From Pelomonas sp963992225 (lineage in GTDB: Bacteria > Pseudomonadota > Gammaproteobacteria > Burkholderiales > Burkholderiaceae_C), in the NCBI GenBank assembly GCA_963992225.1, contig CAXDTK010000305.1:1-6136 (forward strand): a stretch of DNA of 6,136 bases. Direction: 5' to 3'. The notes under the pieces are model-generated. The model saw nothing but the letters and a program-made list of their open reading frames with translations. It did no database searches and had not been told where the DNA came from. Numbering within the stretch: position 1 is the stretch's first letter; the number at the start of each line of letters is the position of its first letter. A program made the translations under genes and the position numbers. Positions 4,228-6,136 of the stretch are shown piece by piece.

Positions 4228-6111
4228 TCAAGCCTTCTGCGCCAGCAGCTTCTCGATCTCGTCGAGCAGCCGGTCCATGTGGCGCACCAGCGCCTGGTAG
4301 GGCGCGGGCGAGTCCATGTCCAGCCCGGCGGCGCGCAGGCGCGGCACCGGGTGCACGCTGCCGCCGGAGCGCAGCACGGCCAGGTAGGTCTCGGGCATGC
4401 CCGGCTTCTTCTGCAGCATCTGCTCCGTGAAGAAGGCCGCGCCGGCCATCGAGGTGGCGTACTGGTAGACGTAGAACGGGCGGTGGAAATGCGGCACGAA
4501 GGCCCACTCGCTGCACACCACGGGGTCGATCTTCATGACGCCCTGGTCGGCGCCGTGGTACTTGCGCAGCAGGCCGCAGTAGAGCTGCGTCATGCGCTTG
4601 CCCGTGAGCGCCTCGCCGCGCTGCAACGCGTCGTGCGTGGCCAGCTCGAACTCGGCAAACATGGTCTGGCGGAAGTAGGACGAGCGCAGCCGCTCGACCG
4701 CCTCGGTGAGCAGGTACAGGCGTTCGTCGCGGGTCCTGGCCTGGCCGAGCAGGTGCTGCTGCAGCAGCAGCTCGTTGCTGAACGACGCGATCTCGGCCAG
4801 GAACAGCGGGTAACCCGCGGTCTCGAACGGCTGGGTCGCGTTGGCCAGCACCGTGTGCATGCCATGGCCCCACTCGTGCGCGAAGGTGCTGAGGCTGTCG
4901 AAGCTGCCCTGGTGGTTCAGGAACACCAGCGGCGTCATGCCGTAGATGCCGCTCTGGTAGGCGCCCGACGACTTGCCCGGCGCGGGGAAGACATGCATGG
5001 TCTTGGCGCCCAGCGCCTCGCGCAGGCGGCGCTGGTAGTCCGCGCCCAGCGGCGCGGTGGCGGCCACGGTCAGCGCGCCGGATTCCTCCGGCGTGTAGCG
5101 GCGCTCGCTCTTCACGAGGTCGGGGTAGATGTCGTGGTAGGCCAGGTCGGGCAGGCCCAGCAGGCGCTGGCGCAGCTTCAGGTAGCGGTGCAGCGTGGGC
5201 AGGCCCTTGTTCGTCTCGGCCACCAGCGTGCGGTAGACCGACTCGGGGATGTCGTTGTCCGCCAGGCTGGCCGCCACGGCGGACGGGTAACCACGCAGCC
5301 GCGCGTTGACCACGCCGGTCTCCACGCGCTGGGCCAGCAGGCTGCCCAGCGTGTTCTCCAGCCGGCCATAGGCGCCGAAGAAGCGCTGGAAGACCTGCTC
5401 GCGCACCGCGCGGTCCGGGTGGGCGCGCAGGCGGGTGTAGCCGATGTCGTTGAGCTTCTCGGTCCTGCCGTCCACCTCGATCGTGGGCCATTCGGCGTCC
5501 ACGGTGGTCAGCAGCGTGCGCGCGTTGGTGGCCGCGCCCATGACCGGGCCGAAGGCGGCGACGGCGGCTTCAGCCTCGGGCGTGAGCTGGTGGGCGCCCA
5601 GGCGCAGCACGTCGCGCAGGCGCTTCTCGTGCTTCTTCAGGCCCGGCTCGGCGGCCAGCCAGGCGTTGACCCTGGCTTCGCCGAGCTGGCGGATCTCGGA
5701 GTCCACCCAGCTCAGCGCGCTGCCCCACTGGCCGCCCAGCGAGCGCAGCAGCGACTGGCGCTCCTGGTTGCGCGCGTCGCGGTTGTCGGTGGAGGCCATG
5801 GCGCTGGCGTACACCGCCACGCGGCTGTAGCGCTCGCGCCAGCCGGACAGCGTGTCGAGCGCCTGGCGCAGGCTGGCGGCGTCCTTGGCGAAGCTGCCGC
5901 GCAGCGCGGCCAGCTGCGGCAGCGCGGCCTGGATGGCCAGCCGCTCGGCGTCCCAGGCGGCGTCCGTGGCGAACATGGGGGTCAGGTCCCACACATACCG
6001 CGCATCGGCGGCAGGCGCGGCGGTGGCCGCCTGGGCGTGGGCGAGGGAGGGGCCGAAGGCTGCACAGGCGGTGGCCAGCAGCGCAGCGAGCAGGGTCGGG
6101 CGGGTCGTCAT
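4228..6111 (-). CDS. Exported M3-family zinc oligoendopeptidase (PepF/OligoF-like)
   Basis: This 627-aa metalloendopeptidase probably hydrolyses short peptides. The zinc motif HEWGH is at 412-416 (E413 catalytic; H412 and H416 ligands), with E440 in LAEIASFSNE as the expected third ligand. The conserved substrate-side elements PGKSSGAYQSG (378-388) and HFHRPFYVYQYATS (541-554) are intact. Residues ~115-200 fit the oligoendopeptidase F N-terminal domain and ~205-615 the M3 catalytic domain. Residues 1-26 look like a Sec signal peptide: an Arg near the start, a hydrophobic LLAALLATACAAF core and an AHA cleavage motif before QAA. Cytoplasmic PepF lacks such a signal, so this is likely a periplasmic or secreted form. 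The start MTTRPTLL is taken from the signal-peptide layout; only three native bases lie upstream of the ATG at 6109-6111, so an upstream start cannot be excluded. A GTG start at 6129 giving MYKRQ is adapter sequence. The gene ends TGA at 4228 and precedes csp by 310 bp. Confidence 0.93.
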   Translation of the reverse strand: MTTRPTLLAALLATACAAFGPSLAHAQAATAAPAADARYVWDLTPMFATDAAWDAERLAIQAALPQLAALRGSFAKDAASLRQALDTLSGWRERYSRVAVYASAMASTDNRDARNQERQSLLRSLGGQWGSALSWVDSEIRQLGEARVNAWLAAEPGLKKHEKRLRDVLRLGAHQLTPEAEAAVAAFGPVMGAATNARTLLTTVDAEWPTIEVDGRTEKLNDIGYTRLRAHPDRAVREQVFQRFFGAYGRLENTLGSLLAQRVETGVVNARLRGYPSAVAASLADNDIPESVYRTLVAETNKGLPTLHRYLKLRQRLLGLPDLAYHDIYPDLVKSERRYTPEESGALTVAATAPLGADYQRRLREALGAKTMHVFPAPGKSSGAYQSGIYGMTPLVFLNHQGSFDSLSTFAHEWGHGMHTVLANATQPFETAGYPLFLAEIASFSNELLLQQHLLGQARTRDERLYLLTEAVERLRSSYFRQTMFAEFELATHDALQRGEALTGKRMTQLYCGLLRKYHGADQGVMKIDPVVCSEWAFVPHFHRPFYVYQYATSMAGAAFFTEQMLQKKPGMPETYLAVLRSGGSVHPVPRLRAAGLDMDSPAPYQALVRHMDRLLDEIEKLLAQKA

Positions 6112-6114
6112 GGG

Positions 6115-6136
6115 CTGTCTCTTATACACATCTCCG
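6115..6136 (-). other. Nextera adapter remnant at the right contig end (not genomic)
   Basis: CTGTCTCTTATACACATCT followed by CCG is the Tn5 mosaic end and the first bases of the Nextera read-2 adapter in reverse complement, with no mismatch. Native sequence ends at 6114. Read from the minus strand it produces the artefactual peptide start MYKRQ ahead of the peptidase. Confidence 0.97.

Noticed and set aside
4100..5491. A 463-aa minus-strand frame overlapping the M3 peptidase gene.
   Set aside because: It lies in another frame of a gene with intact HEWGH and M3 motifs and has no recognisable domain.
1..6136. CRISPR array, insertion sequence, toxin-antitoxin or defence system.
   Set aside because: No regularly spaced repeats, transposase, terminal repeats or defence-type domains are visible; the Tn5-like ends are sequencing adapters, not a transposon.

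Overview
The window is very GC-rich, with GC-dominated third codon positions. It encodes proteins whose closest relatives I recognise from Burkholderiales-type Betaproteobacteria (the Rubrivivax/Leptothrix/Comamonadaceae area is my inference). The clues are a DUF3348-like protein, a DmeF-type cation efflux protein and an 87-residue second-type IF-1 grouped with a cold-shock gene. It appears to be a draft contig: both ends carry Nextera (Tn5 tagmentation) adapter sequence. Native DNA runs from about position 30-38 to 6114.

Layout. (1) 37-738, minus strand: a DUF3348-like gene cut by the left contig end. (2) 739-852: a 114-bp divergent promoter region. (3) 853-2957, plus strand: a two-gene operon made of a DmeF-type Co/Ni efflux carrier and a divergent threonine-aldolase-family PLP enzyme, joined by a TGATG stop/start overlap. 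(4) 2958-3055: a convergent gap with a strong hairpin terminator serving the minus strand. (5) 3056-3917, minus strand, read right to left: csp (70-aa cold-shock protein), a 72-aa uncharacterised protein and infA (87-aa IF-1 with GTG start). (6) 3918-4227: a 310-bp gap that appears to hold the csp promoter and a long structured 5' leader. (7) 4228-6111, minus strand: an exported M3-family zinc oligoendopeptidase whose first codon lies three native bases from the right contig end.

The most interesting part is the csp-orf72-infA block. A cold-shock RNA chaperone and a second-type initiation factor 1 share strand and close spacing with an unknown small protein, which suggests a translation-adaptation unit. 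Its RNA signals look elaborate. The csp and infA ribosome binding sites each lie in a perfect 13-nt inverted repeat (5-bp stem, 3-nt loop). The csp leader has a 6-bp hairpin whose 10-nt loop is exactly complementary over 7 nt to the csp ribosome binding site. Two hairpins follow at and just after the csp stop codon. These inverted repeats and complementarities are read directly from the sequence; a regulatory role is inference.

No tRNA, rRNA, CRISPR array, insertion sequence or phage gene was seen. Apart from the cold-shock block, the window is ordinary chromosomal housekeeping and accessory metabolism.
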